Source: Oxyruncus cristatus (lineage: Eukaryota > Chordata > Aves > Passeriformes > Cotingidae). From it: DNA of 64,000 nt. The position numbers were made by a program, and so were the translations under genes. Under the pieces are notes generated by a model. It saw only the letters and a program-made list of their open reading frames with translations. It made no database searches and was not told where the DNA came from. Shown here piece by piece: positions 35,929 through 49,500 of this stretch. The stretch is taken from contig VXAY01007484.1 of the NCBI GenBank assembly GCA_013399855.1, forward strand, positions 1 through 64,000, given 5' to 3'. How positions within the stretch are numbered: the stretch's first letter is position 1; every line of letters begins with the position of its first letter.

Positions 35929-38900
35929 TTTAAGCCTCTGGCCTTAAAATGTCTGAATAGGAATTTCACTGTGTAGATAGTGGGAAGCAGGGTGAGATTA
36001 TCATTCCTATTTTCAGATCAGGAAAAAAGACTAAGGAGTCATTGTGTTACAGATATTTTTTTAGCCAAATAAACTATTTTTCTTTAAAATACATACATAC
36101 AACATTTGGGTGCATAAAGGTGACCTACATGCCCTCTTGAACAGTTTTTCATCTCTATGGTGTTTGAACATGATACCTGATATGTAATGTATAGGAAAGA
36201 AGTTGAACTACCACGTCTGTGATTTAACCTTTACTCTTTGTCTTCCCCAATATCTTGTGATTGGTGCTTACTGTCACATCCTTACTGTCTGTTTTCTCCT
36301 TTCTGTTGCAATAGAATCTCATTTGTTTTTGGATTTCACCTGCACTGTAGTCAAAAGGCTTCCTCTGCTTGTTCTTTTTTTTTTTTTTTTTTTAAGAATT
36401 AGTGTCAACATTCCTCCTGGGAAAGAAGCATAATATTCATGTAGAATTGCTCCTGCTGTGCTAAAGATATGTTTACAACATTTGTTGGAGCCGTCAGCTC
36501 AGGAATTTAACAACCATGTGCCTAAATTCTGGCCTAATTCCCACAACCCCTGCCAACACAGTAAGTACAGTCAGCATCTGCAGGCTTACAGCTGTCCAGC
36601 AGATAAGATGAAACCCTCTGGGTAGCTATTGCACTAGGGATATAACAAGTTGAAACCAGCATTTCCAAATAGGCCAGGTAGCTAAAGTCTTAGACTCATT
36701 CATGTATTTTTCTTCCACTGTATTTTTTAAATTGATAAAAAACCTAAGGCAGCTCTATTGTTCCTGTTACCACACCCTCTGCTGCTTCCCTGAATAATTA
36801 GTATACGGGTACCACTACTCCCTGAAGGTGTAAAACTGATCTACATTGACCCTTATTAGCTTAGAAAGTCTGCCAGGATCACAGTATAATATCACCTAGC
36901 TATTTGCTTACACTGTGTTATTATATTAGATTGTGGCACAGAGCAAAAACTAATCAAGTGTAAGAATTACTGTTTAAGTACTGTAAAAGAAAAATAAAAC
37001 TATAAAGAAAGAGAGCATCAATGCTAAATCTAATTTAAGACAAAGTCCCAGATGGATCCTGATTGACCCAATTAATCAAAGGACCTAATTTGGAAGCATG
37101 ATTGCTGTAGGTGCTGGCTGTTTTCAGAGGACAAAGAAAGGCATCTCTGTTGTGGGTTTAGACCATCTTAATTCTAAGTTATCTTTGGAGGTGCCTTTCT
37201 CTCTCCTTAGCTGTTAAGTATACTTATATTTCCAATCTAAGTACATCTGTTAGGTACATAAACATTGGTGAGATGAAGCAGAGGTGAAAAACTGAATGGA
37301 AATAATTGTCTGAAGAACAAAGGCATACGACTGTGGTTGTCTTTTTTATGTATAGCTGATCCTGAAGTTATTGACGATGCTTATCTGAGATAAGAATTTT
37401 CCATCGGCCTCTTCACTGTGTCCTCACTGAGCTTGATGTATCTATCCATGCTACTGACTTTCAGGGATTTCAGCAAAACTGAGTCTTTTGCTGGACAGAG
37501 ATTTTTGAACGAAGATTTTTTTTTCCTTTTTTTTTTTTTTTTCAGAGAAAGTGAGAGACTGAAGTATTAAAGGCTAATGAGTCAAACAGTGTGCCATTTA
37601 CAAAAGCAGCAGGGCCCTTTGCTGAGGCCAAGTTTGCACACCCCTCCAGCTGAAGGGGAAGAGGAGAGTTTTTGGATGTGGGTGGAAAACCTCTGGTCTG
37701 CGTAAGAACAGTCCAGGTGGAGGGTAGATGCGCACCTGCCACTGGAGGATGACCACAACAAGCCAACCTTTGCTTAGGAACAAGATGATTTTTGAACATA
37801 CAAGGGAAAAGGTCAGTAAGAAGCAGATTCTGTGAGGTGTGATAATGCTTTTTATCATGTCAATTTCCCCCCTCCCGCTAAGGCTCAGCTGCAAAACTCC
37901 CTCCTGGAGGAGGTATCAAGACATTTACACATATGCCTGAAGATATTTATCCCTTCTGATAAAGCATACAGGTGGGAATAAGCCTCAAATTTTCACTCAT
38001 ATGTAGGTTTTCAGGCCTCAGAATTTATGTGTGAGAGAGAGACATCTGCATAACTGTTTGCTTTGGTGTAGAAAATCAAATAGGATTTGAACCAGAGGCC
38101 ATGTCACACACCAGAAATTAAGGTGTTAACAGTAGCTAAGCCATGCAGAGACTATCTTCCACAAAGAGCATGAGACTGATAAAGAAGTCAACTGAAGGTC
38201 ACGCTGTTTGGGGTCAAATAGGAATCCTGTTAAACAGGAATGCAAGACATGAGATTCAAAAAAAAAAAAAAAAAAGAGAGTAAAGTTTCTAGATGAATGG
38301 AAGTACTGAAACTATTTGAAGGACAAATATCTATCACATGATATTGATTTTATACAGGTTGATCTACTAACCTGGATTTCTTATTCTATGCTCACACATT
38401 TTAGATCATAAATGGAGGAATTGTGTCAGGTGGCTTATGGTCCAAAGATGTAAGTTTTGCTTATGCTTCTGCCTGTGAAAACTGCTTTCACTTGGCTGTG
38501 AACTTATGTGACTTAAACACTTTAATTTTAACGTTGTTTGAACCCTTTGAGGACTGGTTTCATTGAACTGAAGATTAATTTTGCACCTCTAGAAGCTCAA
38601 ATTGGATAAATTACAGCATCTTAAATGGCTGAAAATTGTTTCCTTGGAAAACATACCTTCTTCATCCACCAACTAACACTAGTGAGAAATTTGAGAAGTG
38701 ACTTATTGAGAGCTACAGTGTTGAGTTGTTTTATGAACCAACTACATATTGGAGGGAAAAACCTTATTTTTAACTCAATGCTGGGATGAGATCCAAGACA
38801 CCTTTAACCTTCCCCCTTCTGTGTTGGTCTGTGGAAGAAAATCCAGAACCATGAGGTAGTCCAGAAGAAGCAGGATGCCTCTGAAAGTCTCTGCATAGCT

Positions 38901-40244
38901 ATTTTGACAGATTACACTGGGAGTCTTCCCCAGCTATAGGGAGAACCTCATCACTCATCTTAGGTGAAATATTATTCTGGGTCTCTGCACACTGGGTGGG
39001 AAGCTACTTAGAAGCAGTCACCTTGATACATGAAATAGTCTGAATAGCTGCTTTAAACGGTCAAAGCTTTGCAGTAGATATCTCTGACCTCTCACAGTGT
39101 AGTTTTCTTTTTTGAGGTTTTATTTGCTGGTAGAGGGAAGAAACTAAAATTTTTATATTTTGACTGCAATTACTTTTCAACACCATTTGCTTTTCTTTTC
39201 ATTATAAGGAAAGAAATCTTCTACAGTGTGCTTGTGCTTTGCCTAATCTATTTGTCTGTCAGCTAAGAGTAGGTCTAAGACCACACTCAAGAGCAGAGCC
39301 TATAAACACAAAGAGTATTATGGTACTGTGTAATCAAACATGGCCCAATGATGTTCATTTAGCAAATGAGGTAAAAAACAAGAACCAACAACTACTCACA
39401 AACTAACAAACAAACAAAAAAATCTCCTACCCACAGAATTTCAGCACCCTCTCGTTTCCTGAATTGGAATAATTGACTTTACAACTTCCAAGTTCTTCCA
39501 CTGTGTTCATGTGTGTGTAGTGGGAAAGATGTTACATAAATATAGATTATTCTATAAACACACTGAATACAGTAAAACAAATGCAAGTTTATGCAAAACC
39601 ATCTTTAGCAGAATGCTTTTGCAGTTCACACAAAACACAAAACCCTATATTTGGATACAAAGCGTGTTCTGCTGAAAGTTACACTGTAATTTAGGCAGAA
39701 CATAATTTTGTGATTTAGAATTAGGAAATCTATTATAGCCTCAAGTACTGAATCTCAAAAATAAATTTTCAGCTATGAAATGCCAGTGATTTGACAGCAT
39801 CGATCATGTGGTACAAAATGCATTCAGTTGGCTTTTAATAGGCAAAGATATAATTAAAGGAAATTATATACAATCTTTCTGTTTAATATATCTATACATG
39901 CATATACACAATAGGCAGACTGATAACTCTTTAACTTCTAGCTATCTGTAGAAAATTATGGTGCAAATAACTTCCTATTTGACATATAATGAGAAAACTT
40001 TGTGCTTATACAGTGATTTTGTTCGAAAATTCTAAACTGTGCCAGCCAGTGCCTTTATTTTAGATCCTTTGTCAAGGATTTTATAAGACACAGAAAGGCT
40101 TGAGGTAAGAAGCAAGCAAGTAAACACCCCAAAGTAATGTCAGAAGCTGTGACAGAGCCAAGGAGAAAGAAAGTAGTAAAGACATCATCAAGGCAAAGGG
40201 AACATCAAACATCTGTTTAGTCACATCTGTCCATCAAACTTATA

Positions 40245-40930
40245 AAAACCCATCCCCAACACACAGTAGTCTAACTCACTCTTAAATACCTCTAATGACA
40301 AGGACTCAACAGACTCCCTAGAAAGCCTTCCTTGTACTATCAATTAGTTAATTATTCAATCTATTAATTATACTAGCTTTTGCTACTCATTTAATAATTG
40401 GTTTTATATTATTGTTAATTATATTGGTTAATTTTACTGAAATATCCTTCAGATTTGATGGTCTCCATCAGGCAGTTCAGCTTTTCAAACTATTATGTAC
40501 CCTCCATGTGACAATTACTGCTGGGCTGTGTTTCTCTGGAGTTGGTGTATGACAGTGCCAAATGGGACTGTGTGAAAATGCTTACTAATGTCAAGATACA
40601 TCAGATCTTTAGCTTTTCCCTTGTCCACTAGGCAATTATCCCACCACAGGAAAAAACTTGGAGTGATTTGATATGACTTTTTTTTTTCTCTTGACAAATC
40701 CATGTCAGCTATTCCCTATCACCTTATCTGCAGGGTGCATCCAAACTAATTAACAAGCTGTTCCAGAATATTTCTGGTATTGAGGCTAAGATGATGCACC
40801 TAGGTCTTCCCTCTTACCTCTTTTTCAGAAATAGGTAAAATGTCTGTCCTTCCTCATTCCTTAGGGAATTCAGCTCTTCTTCATCTGTTTTTTATCAAAA
40901 ATGTCTCCCAGATTTTGTCTGCTTCTGTGA
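40245..40930 (-). mobile_element. Old CR1-type LINE with reverse-transcriptase motif A
   Basis: At the left, CAGTAGTCTAACTCACTCTT and ACAGACTCCCTAGAAAGCC resemble the antisense CR1 3' region. After an AT-rich interruption (about 40336-40440) a minus-strand frame at 40515-40703 reads DNCLVDKGKAKDLMYLDISK then HFHTVPFG, equivalent to the CR1 reverse-transcriptase segment WVDKGKAVDVVYLDFSKAFDTV. The first Asp of motif A remains but the second (FDTV) is His. Further right, antisense words CCATGTCAGCTATTCCCTAT and AACAAGCTGTTCCAGAATAT continue the ORF upstream. Divergence is higher than in the other CR1 copies, so it is an older subfamily. Confidence 0.75.
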
Positions 40931-40940
40931 GTATATAATG

Positions 40941-41005
40941 TGAATATATCTAACTTACTTTAATATGAATATATCTAATCTGCCTTAATATCGATATATC
41001 TATAA
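40941..41005. repeat. 25-bp tandem repeat, about 2.6 copies
   Basis: TGAATATATCTAACTTACTT plus TTAATA repeats at 40941, 40966 and (partial, TCGATATATCTA) 40991. The first two units match at about 21 of 25 positions. It adjoins the 5'-truncated side of the old CR1. Confidence 0.8.
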
Positions 41006-41688
41006 TCAGCATTTCCATATCCAGATTTTTTAAAAAACCTGCATTTAGATTTAAAAAATCCACATGTAAATTTTTAGTACAACATTAACAGCCAGAGCAC
41101 ATAGTATCTTTCACAAACCACTGCATGCTCTGAACATTGTATTCAGTTTTCTAGTTGTTAAGGGAAGTCAGATCTGGAGGACTTAAAGACCCAGGCGATT
41201 TCTCTTCTCTTGTCTGTGTGTTTCTGCTCCCAAGTGTGTGAACTGCGGACAGCAAGGTTAAGCATGTACTGTGCATATGATGATACACACACCGTGCTCA
41301 AATGCATCCAACTGTACTGATCAGCAAAGAGAGAGCAGTGCCTTTACTGGAAGCCATAAATGCACCAGCAGCACTCTCATCACTGTGAACAGCACGGAGA
41401 GCTGCATCTCTTCTCCAGGTGATCATAATTGGAGCTTGCTTGCAAACATACAGGTGCCTTCACTCTCACAAGGCAGGGACATATCTGAGAGTCTCTCGAG
41501 CTCTGGCTCTGTGGGCATTTTCAGGAAAAACACAGCCCAAGCTTGCGTCTGGTCAGATTAAATCTCCTGCTCATGGGATAATCCTGCTTGAGGTTCATTA
41601 GCAAGTCACGAACAATAGAGAACCATATTATACAGAGAAGAGACAGAAACAGAGCAGATGGCAACAAAAAGGTACGTGGCTTGGCCAG
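41006..41688. other. Unassigned segment left of LTR copy C
   Basis: Less AT-rich than average, with two overlapping plus-strand frames (41271-41561 and 41419-41601), Ser/Thr/Cys-rich, no known domain. It might be ERV-related sequence next to the LTR, but I saw no gag, pol or env motif. Confidence 0.4.
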
Positions 41689-42080
41689 TCTATAGGGTTT
41701 GTATGGCAAGGTTTTGGTAGTGGTGGGGCTGCAGGGGTGGCTTCTGTGAGAAGCTGCTGGAAGCTTCCCCCATGTCCGACTGAGCCAATGTCAGCCAGCT
41801 CCAAGAGGGACACACTGCTGGCCGGGGCTAAGCCCATCAGTGATTGTGGTAGGACCTCTGGGATAACAGAGTTAAGAAGAGGGAAAAAACTGTAACTTGC
41901 AGCAAGAGAAGAGAGGAGTGGGAATCTATGAAAGAAACAGCCCTGCAGACACCCAGATCAGTGTAGAAGGAGGGGAAGGAAGTGCTGCAGGTGCTGGAGG
42001 AGAGATTCCCCTGGAGCCTATGATGAAGACCATGGTGAGGAAGGCTGTCCCCTTGCAAGCCATGGAGGTCCATATACAGA
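41689..42080 (+). mobile_element. ERV LTR fragment (copy C), 5' part
   Basis: The only plus-strand copy of the LTR family seen at 6789-7192 and 8570-9007. Order: TATAGGGTTTGTATGGCAAG, GTTTTGGTAGTGGTGGGGCT, GGTGGCTTCTGTGAGAAGCT, GAGCCAATGTCAGCCAGCTC, CTGGGATAACAGAGTTAAGA (TATA region), AGAAACAGCCCTGCAGACAC, GATTCCCCTGGAGCCTATGA and GCCATGGAGGTCCATATACA. The 3' half is missing. Short frames on both strands across it are artefacts. Confidence 0.78.
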
Positions 42081-43387
42081 TCTTCCCATTCACTTTGATC
42101 TTTTAATTTCCCAACTTCATCTCCTCCCCTAATCCTCCCATGGAAAGGTTCATGTTCCCTCAGTTTCCCCTGAATATTGCTTATGTTTTACCTTGCCTGT
42201 GAGCCCCATGATGATCTTGTTTCCTCAGTGTTATCAGTCTCCAACTCTCCAAGGTTATGTTCCAGCAGCCTCTTTACTGATCTCTGAGCTCTGGGATTTG
42301 GTATTGTCTCTGTTAGCTCCCATCTGTTAAAGTTTCTGTGTCTAGGTATTTTATTTAGTATTTTACTTCTCTTTGTTGGGGGAGTTAGTTTGTTTACATT
42401 AAATTGTTGTTAAAGAAACCCTCATAAGCCAGATGTCCTTCAATTTCAGATATTCATGAATCTTTTACATTATAAATTTGTATTAATGTAATGCCAGAAC
42501 TACTAATTCTTCAGAATCTTATTTTTTGGTTCCTCACTCCTTGATGGTTACATAATCAACTTTCTTTCCACAAGGACATAATTAGTTCTAGCAATTATGA
42601 CTTTTAATAATTTTAATGTGGTTATATTAAATACTGAAGATCAGAAATAAAAAAAAAATATATTTGGAAGATTTTGTACAAGACAACATGTCTTTCTTTT
42701 CATTAAAACTACCTACCTACGTAATTTTACTTATTTATTTATGGTTTCTTCTATAGTTGTCACAGCTACTTCATTAGCTACCACCTTTAAGAGTTTTAGA
42801 ACACTTTGGAGAACTTGATGTGGACTACCATTTTATTCCCTTCCTATTTATTTCACACTAAGAGTCCTATTCCTTCAGGAGATACCAGATCTCTATTTTG
42901 TGTAGCTTTACCACAGAAATTGAAAATTTTCAAGCACATGGAATAAATAAAACAAATAGAGACAACAGCATGTCAGAGCAGATCTGTGAGAAATACTATT
43001 TATCACTAGGATATGGTTTCTCAGACTAAAGACACACTAATGATCAGCCCTTAAGTATGTAACTTCACCCATCACAGTCAACTAAACAGACTCTCTGCGT
43101 GTCTCTTCATCACCCTGTCCCCTGGGAAATGCCAAAATGTACTTCCATTATATTAGTTCGACTTGCAGCATATTTTTTTGGCAATCAAACTCTTTTATAA
43201 ATAAATTTTAGGGCTATATGAAGACATGTATAGAAGCAAGAATGCTTATAGGGTAGTGTAGCACAGCTTTCTTCTCATAGACAGACTGAGTCATGCAGTT
43301 GAGATACAGCCAACACCGGATAGAGTCAATGAGGTGCCATAGAAGGCTATAATCCTTTTTTAGGCATCTTCTTTAGCATCTCATTAA
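42081..43387. other. No recognisable gene
   Basis: AT-rich DNA after LTR copy C. The expected 3' part of the LTR is not recognisable here. Confidence 0.5.
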
Positions 43388-43524
43388 CCATCTCTAGAGG
43401 TATTTACAAGTCATGTAGATATGGCACTTCGGGAAATGGTGTAACGTGGACTTGGTAGAGTTAGGTTAATAAGTGGACTTGATGATCTTAAAGGTCCAAC
43501 TGCATTTTTTCTGTGATTCTATTC
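43388..43524 (+). mobile_element. CR1 LINE, 3' end fragment
   Basis: CTAGAGGTATTTACAAGTCA, TGTAGATATGGCACTTCGGG, AGTGGACTTGATGATCTTAA, AGGTCCAACTGC and a terminal CTGTGATTCTATTC match the CR1 tail, with the octamer degraded to one copy. Confidence 0.9.
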
Positions 43525-46500
43525 TTCCACTCAGAAAGCCTTTCTGAAATATAGTAGCTTTCTTTTAGATGAAAAATAAAAAAAACCATAGCCATTGAGG
43601 ACTCGCTACAAAGAAAGTATTAATAAATTTGTGATTTCTGGTATCTACAACTGCTCTGATTCATTACATATTAGATGCATGAGAGGGCCTGAAACGAGAG
43701 TCTTATGGAACTTATTTGGTTAACTAGGGTCATTAACTAAGGTCATGTTACTGATAGCTATTCTTTATAAAACTATAATAAACATTTTTACATATCCATA
43801 TTGAGTGATTCCCCCTTCAAAAGAACTCTCTGTTTAGAGTCAGTATTAAATCTCTGCAATTGCTTATAACTCAAAAAACTCTGGAGATCTTAGGGCAGGT
43901 TTCAACTTAACTAACATTAACCATCCAGACATTAGGTATCACACCTAAGAGATTTGTGTAGGCTTTCTCAAATGCCAAGAGAAAAAGACAAGCGTGTCCT
44001 GAAGAAATCTTTCCTATCTGTCTCAGACAGAATCTTAGCAGTTGATAAATTACTTTCTAGGGTGTCTCTCTCCTTGTATGGAGTTTTGTCAACTAGCTTA
44101 CACAAGAAGCTTAGCTTTCAGAAGGTTATATTTAAAGAAGACCAATCCAGTCACTGTGACTAGCAATTCAACATTTTTTATTTACTGGATTACTTCATTC
44201 ATTGTGAAATTTTAGGTAGCAAAGAGGTTAATTTTAAAAAATATAAATAATCCAGGTAATTATTTTGTTTAACCTTATAAGTGGAATGTTATCCAGTTCA
44301 GATGATGGAGATAAAATAATTACTTTCAAATCTGACAAAATTTAAATGTTTAATATAAGAAACCTCTATTATTCCAGTTTACACTGTTTTCACAGTTGGG
44401 TGCATCATGCTATTAATATTAGTGGTGCTACTGAAAGTGTAAATGAGAGCATAATTATTCATAATTTCAGTATCAGAATCATCCAAGGTAATTTTATTCT
44501 TGCTCCTTATACTGTCAACTTGGATACTTATTTCCTTATCCTCACTCTTTCCCACTCTTCATGCTTGTCATTCTCATTTGAAGAAACTTACAATTTTTCT
44601 ATCACTCAGAAATAAAGAAGAAAGAAAGAACACTGAAGGAAAAGAAGTTCACTGCTTTGTACTAAGATTTACTTGGTTGTAGTAACTATGTCTTCATACT
44701 CTTCTCCATGATCTTCCTGATGCTGTTCAACTCAGCACTCTGGTATTACCATGTCATCAACATTGTCATTTATTGAAGAAGCATCTGACAGTCAAAAGTT
44801 TCATTCCTCTGTCTATGTGGACTTGTTTTAAATGAGATTTTAAATTAATATTGTCAATATTCATTCATTTTCATTCCTTCTCATCAATCAGGGGTTGATT
44901 TGAACACTTAAAAAGATGGATCAGAACACTTGTTTAAATTTTTTGATGATTCATATCATCACATATATTTTGTAGAGTTTTCTTGTTTCTATTACTTAGG
45001 AAAAAATGTGCAGAATGAGCTTGGTGAGAATTGTATGAATTTGCCTGATAAGAAACAAAAAAACCATTACTAGATTCTAAACCGTTGATTATCCAGTGTT
45101 TTATTAGGGTTGGAAATACTTCCCAGCTATCATTTTTATCCTTTTAAGAGTATTATGCCTGTTACCACTGTCATTTTTCTACACCTTTCCATTGTACATT
45201 GCTTGCACTTGCAAATAATGAACCAAATCATTTTACACTGTAAATGAGAGCGGCTCCACTGAAGTAGAAACATCATTTATAACCTTTAATAAGCATTTAA
45301 AGAGAGTTTATGGACTTACAGGACTGAAGTGTAGTCTTAGAGTTGACAAGGTGACTTTAAAAATCTGCTAATTTTCTGTTTCAAGATGGTGTAATGTATG
45401 ATTTTGATGTCATTAAATGATGGTGAAAGGAGATATTATGTATGGACAGTGAACATGTCCAGCCATTGATGGGTACTGGGACATGACTCAGAACTAAACA
45501 TTACAAATTGTTGAATATTTATTACCAAATGGTCCTTTGGAAATCCTCCTGAGACTGTCTCATAGCAGTGGTCACACTCATCAAAATGAATAATTAATGA
45601 CTCACCTGCTAGAAAACCTGCACAATTGATAGCCTTGTGAAGCATTTATTTGGGAAGAAAAACAGCCCCAAATTATACCATAGGAAGAAGTACAAGATAT
45701 CCGAACCGAGGGGGGGAAAAAAACTGTATTAAGTATCTTGCATAATAGCATACCAAAAACCAAACAAAACAAGAACCTAGTTGGCTATTTGTTACTGCAG
45801 TTGTTCAGAAGATGTTTACCCCTAAAAAACAGCTGCTCACCTGAGCTGAATCATGGTAGGCCTGAGCAGTTCCCGGTCTAATTTGTGCTTTAGTCATAAC
45901 CAGTTCATATCCTGAATCTCAGCCTATGTCACCAACAGGGCTAGTTTCTCTTGGCCTTCTCAGAGAATACTCAAAGTAGTTTGATTCCAGAAGAAAACAC
46001 AGCTGGGAACATCCTGTCCCTTCCTGAATCAGGTTTTGGAAAAAGCATGCACCTGTGTTAGGGGAATTAGCTGTTCTGTCCTGGAATGTATGCATCCTAA
46101 GGCTGTGTGTTCCCCAATGGTCACACTGAGGTGGCTTTTAAGGAAAGGAAGTGCTTGTGGTTTTGGTTTTTTTTTTTCCTTAAACTAAAATCATTCCACT
46201 TTACATGGGATCGATGCACATTCATTTGGCACAGAAGACAGAATGAGTGTGATTATAATGGTTGATGGATTCATCTGGGAGAAAAAAATGACCAGCTGCT
46301 CCATTTTGTGAATACTTTAATATTCAGTATTGATTAGATTAATGAGGGGCCTGCAGGTCTCTCCTTTTCTCCCCAAAGGCTTTAACTACTAGGCTCTAGA
46401 GTGAGGTTCAACTTTCCAGTTTATAAGTCAAAACAAGAAAGAATTTTAACCACATGGAATGAGATCATTTCTGCTTCATCCTTCTAAATTCAAGAGTCTT

Positions 46501-49500
46501 GTGAATGACACATGCTGGTCTTCCAACCCTTTCCAGCTAATGACAAATATAAAATTGTGATTTAAGCACTTGAGAGAGTCCAGAAATAAGTGTGAATCCC
46601 AACTGAAGACAAAGCCCTGCTTCCAAGGATGAAATACTTGCACTTGCAGATGCAATTAAAGACATTCTGCTGTTTTCAGTGCTAGCTGTGATCCAGATGA
46701 TGAACTGTTGACCTCCTCAGCATTCAGATTACTAACTCACAGTATGAGCTCCCTCTGAGTTACAGAGGTAGCCAAAACACCTAAATCTGTGCTGTCACTA
46801 GACACTTGGCTTTAAAAGTAAGCACAACAATAATCAGAGCTGGCCTCCTGATTATCTACTCCAATTTGAACTTTTTAAACAAGGGAGAGGGAACTGTCTC
46901 CTGGATTTGATTGCAGAATCGGATTTTTTTCTCCTCTTTTTAAATATTTAAGAATCTAATTTATAGAAAATCCACTGAAGGCGGCCTTCTGACAATCCAA
47001 TATGTTTTTATGGTCTCAACAAAAAGAATCACAAAGGAATATATATCTATATCTGACGGGATATAGAAAGCTCAAAGCGTATTGTTGTCAACAGTTGTCT
47101 TTTCCTGAACAAGACAGGAAAAGTGATTCGATTAAAAGTAATTTGCCAGACGTAAATTTCAGCTATATCAGCTATATCTTCCAGTAGATAGATAAGAGCA
47201 CGGAAAAAGATAACATCTTTAAATATTTGATTTATACACGAGAAAAAAATAACGTTCAGCTTGAGATCTGAGGTAATTGACTGCAATGATACAAAACAAC
47301 CACCAGGTGGAGGGAGACAGAGCAGAATTACCTAGATGAGTCCTGATATAAAAGCAAATTTAAAATTATACAGTATCCCCACTGGATTTTTGTTCTGAAG
47401 GAGAAGGCATTGGCTTAGTCAACAATTGTTACATGATGGTTATTGATTTGAATGGATGATTTTGTCTTAAGGCCAGCCTCTGTCAAAAACAAATGCATGG
47501 TCTGCTTAAAGAAACTGCTTGGAGCATGCAATGGCAGCTAGAAATATGCTAACAGGCAGATTTAGCTAAAGAAATGATTAATGGAGACTGCAAAGACCTT
47601 GTAAGAAAATAACTTCTAGTTTTAGAAATACAACAGTTCTTTAAAGAACAAAACAAGTGTCTGTCCTTTTCACTGTATTTAATTTTTCTTTCTTATATTC
47701 TTGAAGCACAGAAAATATGTCAGAGACCTTTTATTATTAGAGAAAGGTCAAAAGGTACAAGTTATATAGCTGACTCAGGACAGTCTAGATCTTCCTTCAT
47801 ACTGGGGGATCTCAAATTCTGTGTGAAAAATAGCCATCATTAAAGTGAAAAGATGTTTTAATGCAAGTACACCAAGAGATTTTATGTCCTAAGAAATAAG
47901 AGTGTCCAGGAAATTGTTTCAAATACACCAAAGAGTATGCTTTCCTGTCATATATTTTTGCATCATTTTCCAAACTTCTGTTAACAATTAATTTGAGATG
48001 TTGGGTATATAAACTTAACTTCATTTATGGCTTGCAACATACTCTATATTTATGTGGTTGCCAAACACAAGTATTATTTAGTCCATGGATAGCTTGGATG
48101 GCCCAAGTAAAAGCAGAAACATATAATGTTTATTTTAACAAAACTAGCAAATAAGTATTTTCATAATCTACACGTATATTAAATTCCAACACATATAATC
48201 CTGTATCTGCCAGAGACAGTTGTTATCTCATTAAAAAAAAAAAAACTTTATAATTTTGATTCCCGTGTGAATAAGGGTCAGATGGTCATGCTGTTTGTGT
48301 ATGTATATCTGTTCAGTCTGAAAGTTCTTAGTCACTTTCAAACTTTTTGTCAATTTCAGCTTCATCAGCATTCAAATGTGTTACGTGCCTACACAGCTCA
48401 TGAAAATGGGCCCTCAAATGAGCAAGTCTCCATGGACAGAAAAGATCTGTCACAAACACGTGCCACTGGAGACTGAATACAGGAAAGCTCTATTACAAGT
48501 GACCTGGCTTTGGAGAAAAATTCAGGTAGACCTCACACCTCTTACATGAGAGAATCTATTCCGCAGCTCAGGTTCTTCTGCCATGTATAAACTATACTAT
48601 TAAAAAAAAAAAAGATACAGACTCCTACCCTCGAATACTTCTGAAATTTTCTAAAGCCATTGCCTGTCTCCCTCCCTGCCCCTCTGTTTACTAATACCTA
48701 AGAACATGTAGATCCTAGTGGAAGCTTTTAATTTATTAGATTTATAAATGCAGTCAGCTTTAAGACACAAGTCCATAGGATGCAATGTTTCTCTAGTTCT
48801 GATAACAGTTCTTTTTGTTTATTACATGAGTTTGCTTTTCACTGCACATCACTTTGTCATGCTATTACAAAGACAGCTACCACTTAAGAAGAGTTTATCA
48901 AAATTATGATTAAACCATCATAGATTTTCTAAAAACAGTAACAGCACATAGAGTCAGCGTACTGCGATAAGAAACTCACAGTCCAGCTAAAAAGAGAAGG
49001 TATTTAAAACAATATTTTAACATTGAAAAAAAAAAAGAATATACAGAACATCCTAAACATCATCAAAGATTACCTTGACATGATCTGTAGAAGGACAGCC
49101 ACACCTGCATCCTGCATTGACTTTGTTATCCTTTCTAATAGGAAGCTCTTCATCTGTCATTGTTGCAATAATAATTCCTTACAATGTTTTTCATGCATCT
49201 AAAGCTCAGAAGGATGGTCTTTAAACTAGATCATTGGAAGGAAATAGATCTTAGATTTTTTTGCTAATAAGGTATCACTTTCAATTACTTGCTTCCTTCA
49301 AAAATAAGATCTTAAGTATTATTTATATCTTATAGTCATCTTAGTAATTTTCAAAAAATTTAGAAAATTGTCATCAACTCGGTTACTCAAAGACTAGGAT
49401 ATTTTTTGCGTTTTTCTGATCAGTATTTTAGCTTTCTGTCTTTCAGTGAATTGTATCTATCAGAAATACAAAAAGGGTCTATCACCTTTTCAGCTGATCC

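Larger units (their letters stand above)
34646..40244. other. Long mostly unique AT-rich stretch
   Basis: About 5.6 kb without a recognisable gene. It contains small direct repeats (35549-35580 and 35881-35928), a possible ancient CR1 piece at 35700-35765, a T19 run (36375-36393), a T-rich run near 37517-37543 and an A18 run (38258-38275). Overlapping minus frames at 37542-37894 show no domain. Confidence 0.5.

Noticed and set aside
45600..45650. Tiny exon with a GTGAGT donor on the minus strand
   Set aside because: The implied exon would be about 30 bp with a poor acceptor. Isolated GTGAGT words are expected by chance in 64 kb.
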